The notes beneath the pieces are model-generated. The model was not told the origin of the DNA and did not search any database. It saw nothing but the letters and a program-made list of their open reading frames with translations. From contig NZ_CP107853.1 in NCBI RefSeq assembly GCF_036013525.1, forward strand, positions 10,974,001-11,038,000: a stretch of 64,000 nt of DNA, written 5' to 3'. This document shows, piece by piece, positions 26,767 through 36,946 of the stretch (position 1 is the first letter of the stretch; the number at the start of each line of letters is the position of its first letter). Position numbers and translations under genes: made by a program. The DNA comes from Nonomuraea sp. NBC_00507 (lineage in GTDB: Bacteria; Actinomycetota; Actinomycetes; Streptosporangiales; Streptosporangiaceae).

Positions 26767-27240
26767 GTGGAACTGGACCGGCTCGATCGTGACATCATCG
26801 CGGCGCTCGTCGACGACGCCCGCGCGACCTACGCGGAGATCGGCCACCAGGTGGGGCTGAGCGCGTCGGCGGTCAAGCGGCGGGTGGACCGGCTGCTCGA
26901 CAGCGGGGCGATCACCGGGTTCAGCGCCGTGGTCTCGCCGCAGGCGCTCGGCTGGACGACCGAGGCGTACGTGGAGCTGTTCTGCCAGGGCAAGACGAAG
27001 CCGTCGGACATCGCGCTGGCGGTGGCTAAGTTCCCCGAGGTGGTGGGGGCGGCCACGATCACCGGCGAGGCGGACGCGTTGCTGCACATCAGGGCGACGG
27101 ACGTGCGGCATGTGGAGCGGGTGATCGAGCGCATCGCGGCGCAGTCCTTCGTGGTCAGGACCAAGAGCTCCATCGTGCTGTCACGGCTGGTCGAGGCCCC
27201 TCCGGGGGTCGTACGCAATGGATCGCACACCACGGCCTGA
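26767..27240 (+). CDS. Lrp/AsnC family regulator
   Basis: 157 residues from GTG 26767; TATACA 7 bases upstream points to a leaderless transcript. AsnC-type helix-turn-helix: LDRLDRDIIAALVDDARATYAEIGHQVGLSASAVKRRVDRLLDSGAITGF; then the RAM ligand domain (AYVELFCQGKTKPSDI, VVGAATITGEADALLHI). Lrp proteins sense amino acids. The next two genes degrade arginine/ornithine-type compounds, so they are the expected targets. Confidence 0.9.
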   Translation: MELDRLDRDIIAALVDDARATYAEIGHQVGLSASAVKRRVDRLLDSGAITGFSAVVSPQALGWTTEAYVELFCQGKTKPSDIALAVAKFPEVVGAATITGEADALLHIRATDVRHVERVIERIAAQSFVVRTKSSIVLSRLVEAPPGVVRNGSHTTA

Positions 27241-27374
27241 AAGACGCAACAAACCCGCGCAAACACGCAATGCAACGACTTGGCCTGCATAAACATACAT
27301 TCTTAGGCTGTCTCCGTCCCCTCCGATCAGATCAGATCTGGGACATCCGCTCATAAAGCTCGACGGAGACCTGC
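27241..27374 (+). promoter_or_regulatory. Lrp-ddaH intergenic region with CGCAA repeats
   Basis: CGCAA occurs at 27245, 27258 and 27266 with TGCAA at 27271, followed by an A/T-rich stretch (TGCATAAACATACATTCTT, 27286-27304) that could hold the ddaH promoter. Clustered short repeats beside an lrp gene suit an Lrp operator. A GGAGA ribosome-binding site precedes ddaH. Confidence 0.4.
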
Positions 27375-28172
27375 ATGCCCAAACACTTCCTCATGTGCCG
27401 TCCGGAATACTTCACGGTCGAGTACGCGATCAACCCGTGGATGCATCCCGAGGCCGGCGCCGACCGCGACATCGCGGTCCGTCAGTGGGAGGGGCTGAAG
27501 GCCGCCTACGAGGAGCTCGGCCACCAGGTCAGCCTGATCGACCCGATCGACGGGCTGCCGGACATGGTGTTCGCCGCCAACGGCGCCCTGGTCGTGGGCG
27601 GGCGCGTCTACGGCGCCAGGTTCGCCTACCCGCAGCGCGGTCCCGAGGGGCCGGCCTACCTGCGGTGGTTCGCCGAGCACGGTTACCCGGTGCAGGCGCC
27701 GCAGCACGTCAACGAGGGTGAGGGCGACTTCCTCACGCTCGAGGACGTCATTCTGGCCGGCACGGGCTTCCGCACGGAGGTGGTGGCCCACCAGGAGGCG
27801 CAGGAATACCTGGGCCGCCCGGTGATCTCGCTGACCCTGGTCGACCCCCGCTTCTACCACCTCGACACGGCGCTGTTCCCGCTCGACGGGCACAACGTCG
27901 CCTACTACCCGGAGGCCTTCTCCGCGGGCAGCCGGGAGGTGCTGCGCCGGATGTTCCCCGACGCAGTGCTCGCCACCGCCGAGGACGCCGAGGTGCTCGG
28001 CCTGAACGCGGTCAGCGACGGCACGCACGTGGTCATCAACGCCGAGGCCTCCGGCCTGCAGTTGGAGCTCAAGCGCCGTGGGTACGAGGTCATTCCGGTC
28101 GATCTCTCGGAGCTGCGCAAGGCAGGCGGGGGCCCCAAGTGCTGCACACTGGAGATCAGGGGGGAGAACTGA
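27375..28172 (+). CDS. ddaH: Dimethylarginine dimethylaminohydrolase-like amidinotransferase
   Basis: 265 residues. Guanidino-modifying fold: FLMCRPEYFTVEYAINPWM at the start, DPIDGLPDMVFAANGALV, EGEGDFL, catalytic His in FYHLDTALFPL, and the nucleophilic Cys near the end in GGPKCCTLEI. Enzymes of this group convert dimethylarginine to citrulline or act as arginine/ornithine-pathway deiminases. With rocD immediately downstream (1 base apart) and lrp upstream, the group looks like an arginine/ornithine catabolic unit. The exact substrate is inferred. Confidence 0.88.
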   Translation: MPKHFLMCRPEYFTVEYAINPWMHPEAGADRDIAVRQWEGLKAAYEELGHQVSLIDPIDGLPDMVFAANGALVVGGRVYGARFAYPQRGPEGPAYLRWFAEHGYPVQAPQHVNEGEGDFLTLEDVILAGTGFRTEVVAHQEAQEYLGRPVISLTLVDPRFYHLDTALFPLDGHNVAYYPEAFSAGSREVLRRMFPDAVLATAEDAEVLGLNAVSDGTHVVINAEASGLQLELKRRGYEVIPVDLSELRKAGGGPKCCTLEIRGEN

Positions 28173-28173
28173 C

Positions 28174-29394
28174 ATGACCAGCAGCGCAGAGCTGATCGAG
28201 CTCAGCGAGCGTCGCAGCGCGCACAACTATCATCCGCTGCCCGTCGTGATCCATGAGGCCAACGGCGCCTGGGTCACCGACGTGGACGGCAAGCGATATC
28301 TGGACTGTCTGTCCGGCTATTCGTCGCTCAACTTCGGCCACGGCAATCCGAAGATCCTCGAGGCGGCCCAGGAACAGCTGCAGCGGCTGACCCTGACCAG
28401 CCGTGCCTTCTACCACGACCAGTTCGCGCGGTTCTGCGCCGGGCTCGGCGACCTCACGGGCAAGGACATGATCCTGCCCATGAACACCGGTGCCGAGGCC
28501 GTCGAGACCGCCATCAAGGTGGCGCGCAAGTGGGGTTACGAGGTCAAAGGCGTGGAGCCGGATCTCGCCAACATCATCGTGATGGAGAACAACTTCCACG
28601 GCCGCACCACCACGATCATCAGCTTCTCCACCGATCCCGACGCGCACGACAACTTCGGGCCGTACACGCCGGGCTTCCGGATCGTGCGGTATGGGTCCAT
28701 CGAGGCGATCAGGGAGGCCGTGGACGCCAACACAGTCGGCGTGCTGGTCGAGCCGATCCAGGGTGAGGCCGGGGTGCTGGTGCCGCCGGACGGCTACCTG
28801 ACCGACATCCGGGAGCTGTGCACGGCCGAGGGCATCCTGATGATCGCCGACGAGATCCAGTCGGGGCTGGGGCGGACCGGGCAGACGTTTGCGTGTGACC
28901 ACGAAGGGGTCGTGCCCGACATGTACGTCCTGGGCAAGGCGCTCGGCGGCGGCGTCGTCCCCGTGTCCGCCGTCGCGGCCAACCGGGACGTGCTCGGGGT
29001 CATCCACCCGGGACAGCACGGATCCACATTCGGCGGGAACCCGCTGGCGTGTGCGGTCGGCAACGCGGTCGTCGAGCTCCTCAACACCGGCGAGTACCAG
29101 GCCAGGGCTGCCAAGCTCGGCGAGGTGCTGCACGCCCGGCTGCGCGAGCTGGTCGGCAAGGGCGTCGTCGAGGTGCGCGTACGGGGGCTGTGGGCCGGCG
29201 TGGACATCTCTCCTGATCTCGCCACGGGGCGTGAGGTGTCGAAGGCGCTGATGAAGCGGGGTGTGCTCGCCAAGGACACCCAGGGGTCCACGATCCGGCT
29301 CGCGCCGCCGATCGTCGTCTCCGAGGAGGACCTCATCTGGGCGATCGACCAGCTCTCCGATGCCCTCTACGACATCAAAAACCAACACCCATAA
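28174..29394 (+). CDS. rocD: Ornithine--oxo-acid transaminase
   Basis: 406 residues. Class III PLP aminotransferase: NYHPLPVVIHEANGAWVTDVDG start, MNTGAEAVETAIKVARKWGY, NNFHGRTT, VEPIQGEAGV, IADEIQSGLGRTG, and the PLP lysine at residue 255 (VLGKALGGG). It transfers the delta-amino group of ornithine to 2-oxoglutarate, giving glutamate semialdehyde. Starts one base after the ddaH stop, GGGGGAGA serving as ribosome-binding site, so the two are one operon. Confidence 0.93.
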   Translation: MTSSAELIELSERRSAHNYHPLPVVIHEANGAWVTDVDGKRYLDCLSGYSSLNFGHGNPKILEAAQEQLQRLTLTSRAFYHDQFARFCAGLGDLTGKDMILPMNTGAEAVETAIKVARKWGYEVKGVEPDLANIIVMENNFHGRTTTIISFSTDPDAHDNFGPYTPGFRIVRYGSIEAIREAVDANTVGVLVEPIQGEAGVLVPPDGYLTDIRELCTAEGILMIADEIQSGLGRTGQTFACDHEGVVPDMYVLGKALGGGVVPVSAVAANRDVLGVIHPGQHGSTFGGNPLACAVGNAVVELLNTGEYQARAAKLGEVLHARLRELVGKGVVEVRVRGLWAGVDISPDLATGREVSKALMKRGVLAKDTQGSTIRLAPPIVVSEEDLIWAIDQLSDALYDIKNQHP

Positions 29395-29424
29395 AGACAT
29401 CCATTCTTTACGGCTGCGCCGGCT

Positions 29425-29453
29425 GGGCCCGACCACCGTACGTGGCCGGGCCC
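29425..29453. terminator. Hairpin after rocD
   Basis: GGGCCCGACCAC pairs with GTGGCCGGGCCC with one A-C mismatch and a 5-base loop. There is no U-run, but position after rocD and stability suit a terminator. Confidence 0.5.
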
Positions 29454-29550
29454 TGTCCAGGGAGACGGTCCTGTGGTTTACGGGGTCGGGCGCCGTTACG
29501 GCGCACGGGCACCGGCCGCCGACCGTGGCCATGGCCCCGGTACGCCGCCG

Positions 29551-29643
29551 CTCCGCCCCGAGACGCCGGGCCGCGTACCTGTGGATCTCGTCGGCGTGCC
29601 GATCGAACAGCGCCGCGAAGCACTCGCCCGAGTCCGGTTCCCA
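29551..29643 (-). pseudogene. Fragment of an ECF sigma factor
   Basis: Minus-strand reading from 29643 gives DSGECFAALFDRHADEIHRY then AARRLGAE, the region 2 start of an ECF sigma-70 factor. After about 31 codons similarity ends and the rest of the gene is absent. There is no start codon in frame, since the neighbouring methyltransferase stop abuts it. A short relic. Confidence 0.6.
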
Positions 29644-30360
29644 CTATTTCGTGAGCCGCCAGGCTTCCAAGCCGTCGGGAGCGCCGTCCCGGGTGAAGCC
29701 CGCCGCCTCCAGCTCGGCGACCAGTCGCTCCCGTGCCGGCCAGTGGCTCTCGGAGACCACCACGTCCTCGCTGATCACCACGCCGCGCTGCTTCACGCGG
29801 TAGAAGTAGCGGGTCTTGGCCGTCTCGCCGGTGACCGCGAGCACCTGACCCGCGATCTCGTACGTGTGCCTGCCGACCCGGTAGGAACCGACGACCTCCG
29901 GCTCGCCCGGCACGGGGGTGGCCCGCTCGCGCCAGTTGAACAGCAACAGCCCGCCCGGCTCCAGCTGCGTGCGCAGCACCCGCCACAGCTCCGCCCGCTG
30001 CTCGGCGTCGAAGCTGTGCAGCACCGAGATCATCACGATGGCCTCGACGGGCTCGTCGGCCTCCGCCTTCAGCGCGCCGCACGACAGCACGGTCACCCGG
30101 CTCAGCGCATCGGGGTCCTCGGCCAGCCGGTTGAGCAGGACGGAGCGCATGCCGAACGACGGCTCGACGGCGTAGACCTCCGCGGGCGTCTCCCGGAGGA
30201 TCACCCGGGTGATCAGGCCGGTGCCCGCGCCGATCTCCATGACGCTCCGCCGCACGCCCTTCAGCAGGGGTGGCAGCAGCTCGCGGATCATCGGGACGTG
30301 CCCGTCCTCATGCCACAGGTCGTAGAAGGGCACGGCCAGCGAGTAGTGGTCTTCATCCAT
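29644..30360 (-). CDS. Class I SAM-dependent methyltransferase
   Basis: 238 residues. Motif I SVMEIGAGTGLITRVIL, the acidic AdoMet-binding residue in VYAVEPSFGMR, motif post-I VEAIVMISVLHSFD and LEPGGLLLFNWRE. Substrate unknown; the order of motifs suits a small-molecule methylase of the methyltransf_25/11 type. No ribosome-binding site; TATCGT 8 bases upstream of ATG would allow a leaderless start. A Zur-like box lies 10 bases upstream, overlapping the end of the upstream gene. Confidence 0.85.
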   Translation of the reverse strand: MDEDHYSLAVPFYDLWHEDGHVPMIRELLPPLLKGVRRSVMEIGAGTGLITRVILRETPAEVYAVEPSFGMRSVLLNRLAEDPDALSRVTVLSCGALKAEADEPVEAIVMISVLHSFDAEQRAELWRVLRTQLEPGGLLLFNWRERATPVPGEPEVVGSYRVGRHTYEIAGQVLAVTGETAKTRYFYRVKQRGVVISEDVVVSESHWPARERLVAELEAAGFTRDGAPDGLEAWRLTK

Positions 30361-30369
30361 AGAGCGTGA

Positions 30370-30384
30370 CGATAACCGTTTTCA
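30370..30384 (-). promoter_or_regulatory. Zur-like box upstream of methyltransferase
   Basis: CGATAACCGTTTTCA shares 12 of 15 positions with the znuA operator at 1264-1278, including the last 11 bases AACCGTTTTCA. It overlaps the phoD-like stop codon and lies 10 bases before the methyltransferase start. Could be chance, as one half-site is weak. Confidence 0.35.
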
Positions 30385-31950
30385 CTCGAGCCGTACAGAA
30401 TCGATCGGCCTGAGCACCTCGTCGCGCGACTCGTACCAGGTCACCTGATCGGGCAGGGTGAGGGTCGCGACGGCGTTCTGGAACCACGGGCCCTTGGTGA
30501 TCCGCCAGCGGAACGGCGGCCGCGGAATGCGCGCGAGGCGCGCCAGCAGGCTGCCCACCAGCGTGGCGATGGAGAACTGGGTGACCACGTTGGCCCAGCG
30601 CAGCAGGCGGCTGAGCGGGTTGCGGATCGGCGAGCAGACCACTTGGTAGACCGGGCCGAGGCGGGCCTTGGCCAGGTAGGAGTAGTGGACGTCGCCGGAG
30701 AGGATCACCACCGGCTTGCCGAGCCCGATGAACAGCCTCGACAGGTCGTCGAACGAGCGCCGGAACGCCGCCCAGTGCTCCAGGTCGAAGGCCTGCCGGA
30801 ACCTCTCCGACCACCGCCGCACCACCGGACCCCACGCGCCGTCGCTCAGGGCCTCGTTCCAGTTTTGCACCCCGTGCACGCCCTCAGGCAGCAGGAACGG
30901 GATCGACGAGCCGATGATCAGGCGCTCGGCCGGGGCGGCGACCTGCTCCTCGAGCCAAGCCTGCTCCGCCGGGTCGAGCATGCGGCGCGCGCCGGGCGTG
31001 AGCTGCCTGGCGCACCGGGTGTCGACCATGATCAGGCGGGCGGGCCCGAGGTCGCGGGCGTAGCTCCAGCGGTTGCTCGATGGCTCGGCGTCGGCCTTCT
31101 CGGCGAAGGCGTCGAGCGCGTCGGCGCCGTCGCGGCCTTGGAGATCCAGCAGCGTGCGCAGCAGCGGGTCGGCCGCGCGCTCGGCCGGTGAGAGGTTGCC
31201 GAGGTGCTGGTAGACCCAGTACGCGCCGAGCCCGGCGACCACCCGGCGGCGCCACCAGCTGGTCCTGGCCATCTCCTCGCGCCAGGGTTGCGAGGTGTTC
31301 CAGTCGTCGCGCAGGTCGTGGTCGTCGAAGATCATCGCGGTCGGCACGGTGGACAGCAGCCAGCGGATCTCGGGGTCGGTCCACGCCTGGCGGTAGAGCT
31401 CGGCGTATTCCTCGAAGTCGGCGATCTCCCCCTGGGGCCCCGTTATGCCACTCGTGCTCCGGCGCGCGCGGACGTAGGCCAGCGTCTCGGGCGAGGGATT
31501 GTCGGCGTAGACCTGGTCGCCCAGGAGCAGCAGCAGGTCGGGCCACTCCTCGTCGCCGGAGCCCGCCAGGTGGCGGCCGTAGGAGCGCAGGACGTCCTCG
31601 CCATGGGTGCGGACGTGCGCCACGTCGTGGGGCACGCTGGTGCGGCACGACCCGAACGCCAGCCGGCGCGCCCCCTCCGGCGGCAGGAGCCGGATCCTGC
31701 TGGGCGGGCGACCCGCCGGAGGCCATACCTGCTCCCCGCCGAGGCTGACCGAATAGGAGGGGATATCCTGGGAGAGCTCTACGAGATCCACGATCGCGTA
31801 GTGGTGTCCGTGCACGGTGAAGGTAGGCGACCGGTAAGCCCTGCCACCCGCTTCGACGGTGACCGTGCAGGGTTCGGCGGACTCCACCCAGATCGAGGCG
31901 CTGTTGGCATCGACGTGTCGCAGCATCGGCCCCACGACGAGTGCGGGCAT
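30382..31950 (-). CDS. PhoD-family alkaline phosphatase/metallophosphoesterase
   Basis: 522 residues from ATG 31950, which has GGAGGTGGG just upstream; an earlier in-frame start lacks one. N-terminal beta domain (GPMLRHVDANSASIWVES), then the PhoD-like metallophosphatase: RRLAFGSCRTS, DLLLLLGDQVYAD, MIFDDHDLRDDWN, and VVILSGDVHYSYLA with metal-binding Asp and His. It hydrolyses phosphate mono- or diesters using Fe/Ca. No signal peptide or twin-arginine motif is visible, unlike exported PhoD, so it is probably cytoplasmic. Confidence 0.87.
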   Translation of the reverse strand: MPALVVGPMLRHVDANSASIWVESAEPCTVTVEAGGRAYRSPTFTVHGHHYAIVDLVELSQDIPSYSVSLGGEQVWPPAGRPPSRIRLLPPEGARRLAFGSCRTSVPHDVAHVRTHGEDVLRSYGRHLAGSGDEEWPDLLLLLGDQVYADNPSPETLAYVRARRSTSGITGPQGEIADFEEYAELYRQAWTDPEIRWLLSTVPTAMIFDDHDLRDDWNTSQPWREEMARTSWWRRRVVAGLGAYWVYQHLGNLSPAERAADPLLRTLLDLQGRDGADALDAFAEKADAEPSSNRWSYARDLGPARLIMVDTRCARQLTPGARRMLDPAEQAWLEEQVAAPAERLIIGSSIPFLLPEGVHGVQNWNEALSDGAWGPVVRRWSERFRQAFDLEHWAAFRRSFDDLSRLFIGLGKPVVILSGDVHYSYLAKARLGPVYQVVCSPIRNPLSRLLRWANVVTQFSIATLVGSLLARLARIPRPPFRWRITKGPWFQNAVATLTLPDQVTWYESRDEVLRPIDSVRLE

Positions 31951-32164
31951 CCCACCTCCGATGTCGATTCGGCACACCCTCGTGGCCCAAGCCTGCCAGA
32001 GTGGCACGGTCCACAGCATCCCGATCAGCGGCCCGGATTTTTACCAATAACTAGGCAAGGTCAAATCCCCCGCTCTAGGATGATCGCGACAACATCGCCC
32101 AGAAGGTGAAGGCAATGGCGCTTTCCCTACAAATAGGGCGTATATACCAGGAGGAATCTCTTCC

Positions 32165-33442
<1,278 letters not shown>

Positions 33443-33691
33443 CCGCCGGCGGGGGCTCGCTCCGGCGGGCCCCCGCCCTCGCCTGATCCCCGCGGCCGTC
33501 GCCCATCGGGCCGTGACCGGGGACGACCGTCTCCAGCGCGGGCAGGACCGCCGCGCCACCGCGCACGCCGCCCTCCTCGCCGGTGCGATCTTGCCCTGAG
33601 CGATGCCGGGAATTCGTTCTGAAGAGATCTTTTCCCTATAAGACTTAGCCTCTAATGTGCGAATCGCCCCCCAAGCAGCGAGGAGCTGTAC

Positions 33692-35059
33692 ATGAGCGCA
33701 ATTGAGCAGTTCGGCTACCGCCAGGAGCTCAACCGTTCCTTAGGCTTCGCCGATCTGATGATCTATGGCTTGATCTTCATGGTGCCGATCGCGCCGTTCG
33801 GCATCTTCGGAAACGTCTTCGCCGCCTCCCACGGGATGGTGGCGCTGGCGTACGTCATCGGGCTCGTCGCCATGGCGTTCACGGCGCTGTCGTACGCGCA
33901 GATGGCGCGCGCCTTCCCCATGGCCGGCTCGGTCTACACCTACGCCGGGCGCGGCATCGGCGCGCCGGTCGGGTTCATCGCGGGATGGGCGATCCTGCTC
34001 GACTACGTGCTCGTGCCGTCGCTGCTCTACCTGGTGGCCAGCGTGGCCATGAACTCGTTCGTGCCCGTGATCCCCGTCTGGGCGTGGCTGGTCGCCTTCG
34101 TCGTGCTCAACACGGTCGTGAACTACCTCGGCATCCAGATGACGGCCAGGATCACCCGGATCATGCTGGTGGCCGAGCTGGCGGTGCTGGCGATCTTCCT
34201 GGTGGTCGGCGTCGTCGCGCTGGCCCAGGGCAAGGCGCAGACCGGCTTCCTCACGCCGATCTTCGACTCCTCCGGGTTCGCGTGGAGCGTGGTGCTGGCC
34301 GCCGCGTCGGTGGCCGTGCTGTCGTTCCTCGGCTTCGACGGCATCTCGACCCTGGCGGAGGAGAACCGCGAGGACGCGCAGCGGCTCGGCCGGTCCATGG
34401 TGGCCGCGCTGGGCCTGGCCGCGGTGTTGTTCGTGGTGCAGACCTGGGTGGCGGCGCTGCTGACGCCGAACAGGGACAACCTGATCACGAACGGCGACCC
34501 GGCCGGCAGCGCCTTCTACGACACCGCCGCGTTCGCCGGCGGGGCCTGGCTGTCGGTGCTGACCGCCGTGGCCACGGCGGTCGCGTGGGGCTTCGCCAAC
34601 TCGCTGGTCGCCCAGGCGGCCACGTCGCGGCTGCTGTTCGCGATGGGCCGGGACCGGCAGCTGCCCTCGTTCCTCGGCAGGGTGGACCCCAAGCACAAGG
34701 TGCCGGTCAACGCGACGCTCGTCGTGGCGGCGATCTCGCTGATCCTCGGCATCTACATGAGCACCAGGGCGAACGGCATCGGCGAGCTGGCCTCGCTGGT
34801 CAACTTCGGCGCCATGACCGCGTTCCTGCTGCTGCACATCTCCGTCGTCGTGTACTACGTCGTCAAGCGCGGCAGCCGCAACTGGCTCGCGCACCTGGTC
34901 GCGCCGGTGATCGGCTTCATCGTGCTGGTGGCCGTCGTGGTCAACCAGAACGTGCACGCCCAGTGGGTCGGCGGCATCTGGCTCGCCGTCGGCCTGGTCG
35001 TCCTCGGCATCACCTACGTCACGGGCCGCCGGCCTGTGCTTCCCAAGGAGGTCCAGTGA
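33692..35059 (+). CDS. APC family amino acid permease
   Basis: 455 residues with twelve hydrophobic spans; ATG after GAGGAG. APC signatures: LGFADLMIYGLIFMVPIAPF, the first-helix substrate site, and SYAQMARAFPMAGSVYTYAG, GFDGISTLAEENRED, ATSRLLFAMGRDRQLP. A proton-coupled importer of amino acids or amines in the plasma membrane. The stop overlaps the acetamidase start (GTGA), so amide or amine uptake coupled to hydrolysis is likely. Confidence 0.9.
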   Translation: MSAIEQFGYRQELNRSLGFADLMIYGLIFMVPIAPFGIFGNVFAASHGMVALAYVIGLVAMAFTALSYAQMARAFPMAGSVYTYAGRGIGAPVGFIAGWAILLDYVLVPSLLYLVASVAMNSFVPVIPVWAWLVAFVVLNTVVNYLGIQMTARITRIMLVAELAVLAIFLVVGVVALAQGKAQTGFLTPIFDSSGFAWSVVLAAASVAVLSFLGFDGISTLAEENREDAQRLGRSMVAALGLAAVLFVVQTWVAALLTPNRDNLITNGDPAGSAFYDTAAFAGGAWLSVLTAVATAVAWGFANSLVAQAATSRLLFAMGRDRQLPSFLGRVDPKHKVPVNATLVVAAISLILGIYMSTRANGIGELASLVNFGAMTAFLLLHISVVVYYVVKRGSRNWLAHLVAPVIGFIVLVAVVVNQNVHAQWVGGIWLAVGLVVLGITYVTGRRPVLPKEVQ

Positions 35060-36060
35060 ACGTCGTGTCCTACCATCCCTCGCCTGAGGAGCTGAGCTAC
35101 ACCTTCGGGGGGCGCCCGGCCCTGGGCAAGGTACGTCCGGGCACGATCCTGGAGTTGTACACCGAGGACTGCTTCGGCGGCCTGGTGCGGAGCGTGGACG
35201 ACCTGCCGTCGCAGGTGTGCGAGTTCCCCTACCTCAACCCGGTGACGGGGCCGTTCCACGTCGAGGGCGCCGAGCCCGGCGACACGCTGGCCCTGCACTT
35301 CATCAAGATCACTCCGGCCAGGGACTGGGCGGTGTCGACCACGTTCCCCCACTTCGGCGCGCTGACCGGCACCCACACCACGGCCATGCTCCAGCCGCCG
35401 CTCGAGGAGCGGGTCTGGCGCTACGACATCGACCTCGGCAAGGGGGTCGCCGTCTACCACGCCCGCAACACCGACTTCAGCGTCGAGCTGCCGCTCGACC
35501 CCATGCACGGCACGGTCGGCGTGGCCCCCGGCGCGAACGAGGCCCGCATGACGATCACCCCGGACGCGCACGGCGGCAACATGGACACCCCCGAGCTGCG
35601 TGCCGGAGTCACCGTCTACCTGGGGGTCAACGTCGAGGGCGGGATGTTCGCGATCGGCGACGGGCACGGGCTGCAAGGGCACGGCGAGGTGTGCGGCACC
35701 GCGGTCGAGTCGGCCATGAACACGGTGGTCGCGGTGGAGCTGATCAAGGGCGTGGCCACGCCGTGGCCGCGGCTGGAGGACGATCTGCACCTGATGTCGA
35801 CGGGCTCGGCCCGGCCGCTGGAGGACGCGTACCGGATCAGCCAGCACGACCTGGTCACCTGGACGTCGGAGCTGACCGGGCTGGACACGCTCGACGCGTA
35901 TCAGCTGGTCAGCCAGGCGGGGCAGGCGCCGGTGGGCAACGTGTGCGACACCAACTACACGATGGTGGCCAAGCTGCCGAAGGCCTACCTCGGCAGGCCC
36001 GCCGTCTACGAAGACGCGCATGCCCGGCTGCGAACCCTGGGTTCCCAGTACACAGGTTAG
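35056..36060 (+). CDS. Acetamidase/formamidase family protein
   Basis: 334 residues from the GTG overlapping the permease stop. FmdA_AmdA family: RPGTILELYTEDCFGGLV, PVTGPFHVEGAEPGDTLALH, MHGTVGVAP, and the conserved HGGNMDTPELRAGVTVYLGV and IGDGHGLQGHGEVCGTAVE with metal-binding His/Asp/Glu residues. It hydrolyses short amides to acid and ammonia. Coupled to the upstream permease. Confidence 0.9.
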   Translation: MNVVSYHPSPEELSYTFGGRPALGKVRPGTILELYTEDCFGGLVRSVDDLPSQVCEFPYLNPVTGPFHVEGAEPGDTLALHFIKITPARDWAVSTTFPHFGALTGTHTTAMLQPPLEERVWRYDIDLGKGVAVYHARNTDFSVELPLDPMHGTVGVAPGANEARMTITPDAHGGNMDTPELRAGVTVYLGVNVEGGMFAIGDGHGLQGHGEVCGTAVESAMNTVVAVELIKGVATPWPRLEDDLHLMSTGSARPLEDAYRISQHDLVTWTSELTGLDTLDAYQLVSQAGQAPVGNVCDTNYTMVAKLPKAYLGRPAVYEDAHARLRTLGSQYTG

Positions 36061-36080
36061 GTAAAACAATGATTGTTGCA

Positions 36081-36096
36081 GATCAGCGCACTGATC
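36081..36096. promoter_or_regulatory. Inverted repeat GATCAG-CGCA-CTGATC
   Basis: Six-base arms with a four-base loop in the 58-base gap between the acetamidase and the protease genes. Too short for a strong terminator; possible operator. Confidence 0.3.
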
Positions 36097-36118
36097 ATCT
36101 TCTGCTAACACTGGGAGG

Positions 36119-36946
36119 GTGCTCAGGCTGGTGCTTTCCCTGGTCCTGCTCGATCCAACCGCCGTCATCGCCGAGGTGTCGCAACGTAACATCCCCGTCC
36201 CCCAAGTTCTGACCCCGAACGGGGATCGTCTGGGTTACGCCCCGGTCCCGCGCCCCTATACGGGGGCGCGGCGGCTCACGGGGCTGCTGGTCGGCCGAGA
36301 TCCCGTCACGCGGCGGGACGTGGTGTGCGGAGGCACGGTGATCGGGTCGCGCAGCCGCAGCCTGGTGCTGACGGCGGCGCACTGCCTTCATCACCGGGGC
36401 CGGCGGCTGAAGCAGCTCGCCTTCATACCGGGCTACGACCGAGGCCGCCCGCGGCTGGGGGTATGGCGGGTCGCGCGCACGTGGGTGCCGGCCAAGTGGC
36501 GGAAGGAGCCGTTCTCGGCCGAGTTGCTGCCGTACGACGTCGGTCTGGTCGGGGTGATGGCACAGCGGCGCCCGCTGGAGGACGTGACCGGGAGCGGGCT
36601 GCGGACGATGCCGACCGCCAGGGGGACCGCGCTGCGCGGGCTCGAGCTGCTCGGCTACCCGGCGGGCAAGGGCTATCGGGGGTTGCGGCTGCACCGGTGC
36701 CTGGGCGACGCGGTCGAGGGCGTCTCGGACGGCCGCGGCCTGATGATCACGCATAACTGCCACGCCGCCGCGGGCGGCAGCGGCGGTCCCGTGTTGTACG
36801 GCGGCGCGATCGCGGGCGTCGTGTCGTCGTCCAGCCCGTTGCGTGACGCGAAGGGCTATACCGTGCTGACCAGGTTGGGCGGCCGGCCCTTCGAGCGCAT
36901 GCTCGCCAAGGCCGACCGGGCGATGCAGGTCAAGCGGCCTGACTGA
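36119..36946 (+). CDS. Trypsin-like serine protease
   Basis: 275 residues. A short hydrophobic start (LRLVLSLVLLDPTAVIA) acts as a signal sequence. Catalytic triad: His88 in LTAAHC, Asp140 in LPYDVGLV, Ser221 in AGGSGGPVL. Cys70/Cys89 and Cys194/Cys214 are placed for the two usual disulfides. Chymotrypsin-fold secreted peptidase; specificity unknown. GTG start with weak ribosome-binding site. Tail-to-tail with the oxidoreductase gene, with 17 bases overlapping. Confidence 0.87.
   Translation: MLRLVLSLVLLDPTAVIAEVSQRNIPVPQVLTPNGDRLGYAPVPRPYTGARRLTGLLVGRDPVTRRDVVCGGTVIGSRSRSLVLTAAHCLHHRGRRLKQLAFIPGYDRGRPRLGVWRVARTWVPAKWRKEPFSAELLPYDVGLVGVMAQRRPLEDVTGSGLRTMPTARGTALRGLELLGYPAGKGYRGLRLHRCLGDAVEGVSDGRGLMITHNCHAAAGGSGGPVLYGGAIAGVVSSSSPLRDAKGYTVLTRLGGRPFERMLAKADRAMQVKRPD

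Noticed and set aside
26674..27111. N-terminal extension of the GH1-LacI frame
   Set aside because: The frame is open for 146 more codons upstream but these are antisense to lrp and lack glucosidase similarity; GH1 proteins start at the chosen ATG.
28156..29532. Long open frame opposite rocD
   Set aside because: It mirrors the aminotransferase gene codon for codon, has no family features, and is the usual third-position G/C artefact. The same applies to long frames opposite the glutamate dehydrogenase gene (32183-33559), the permease (33740-34957) and the znuB/zur/EamA region (3427-5067).
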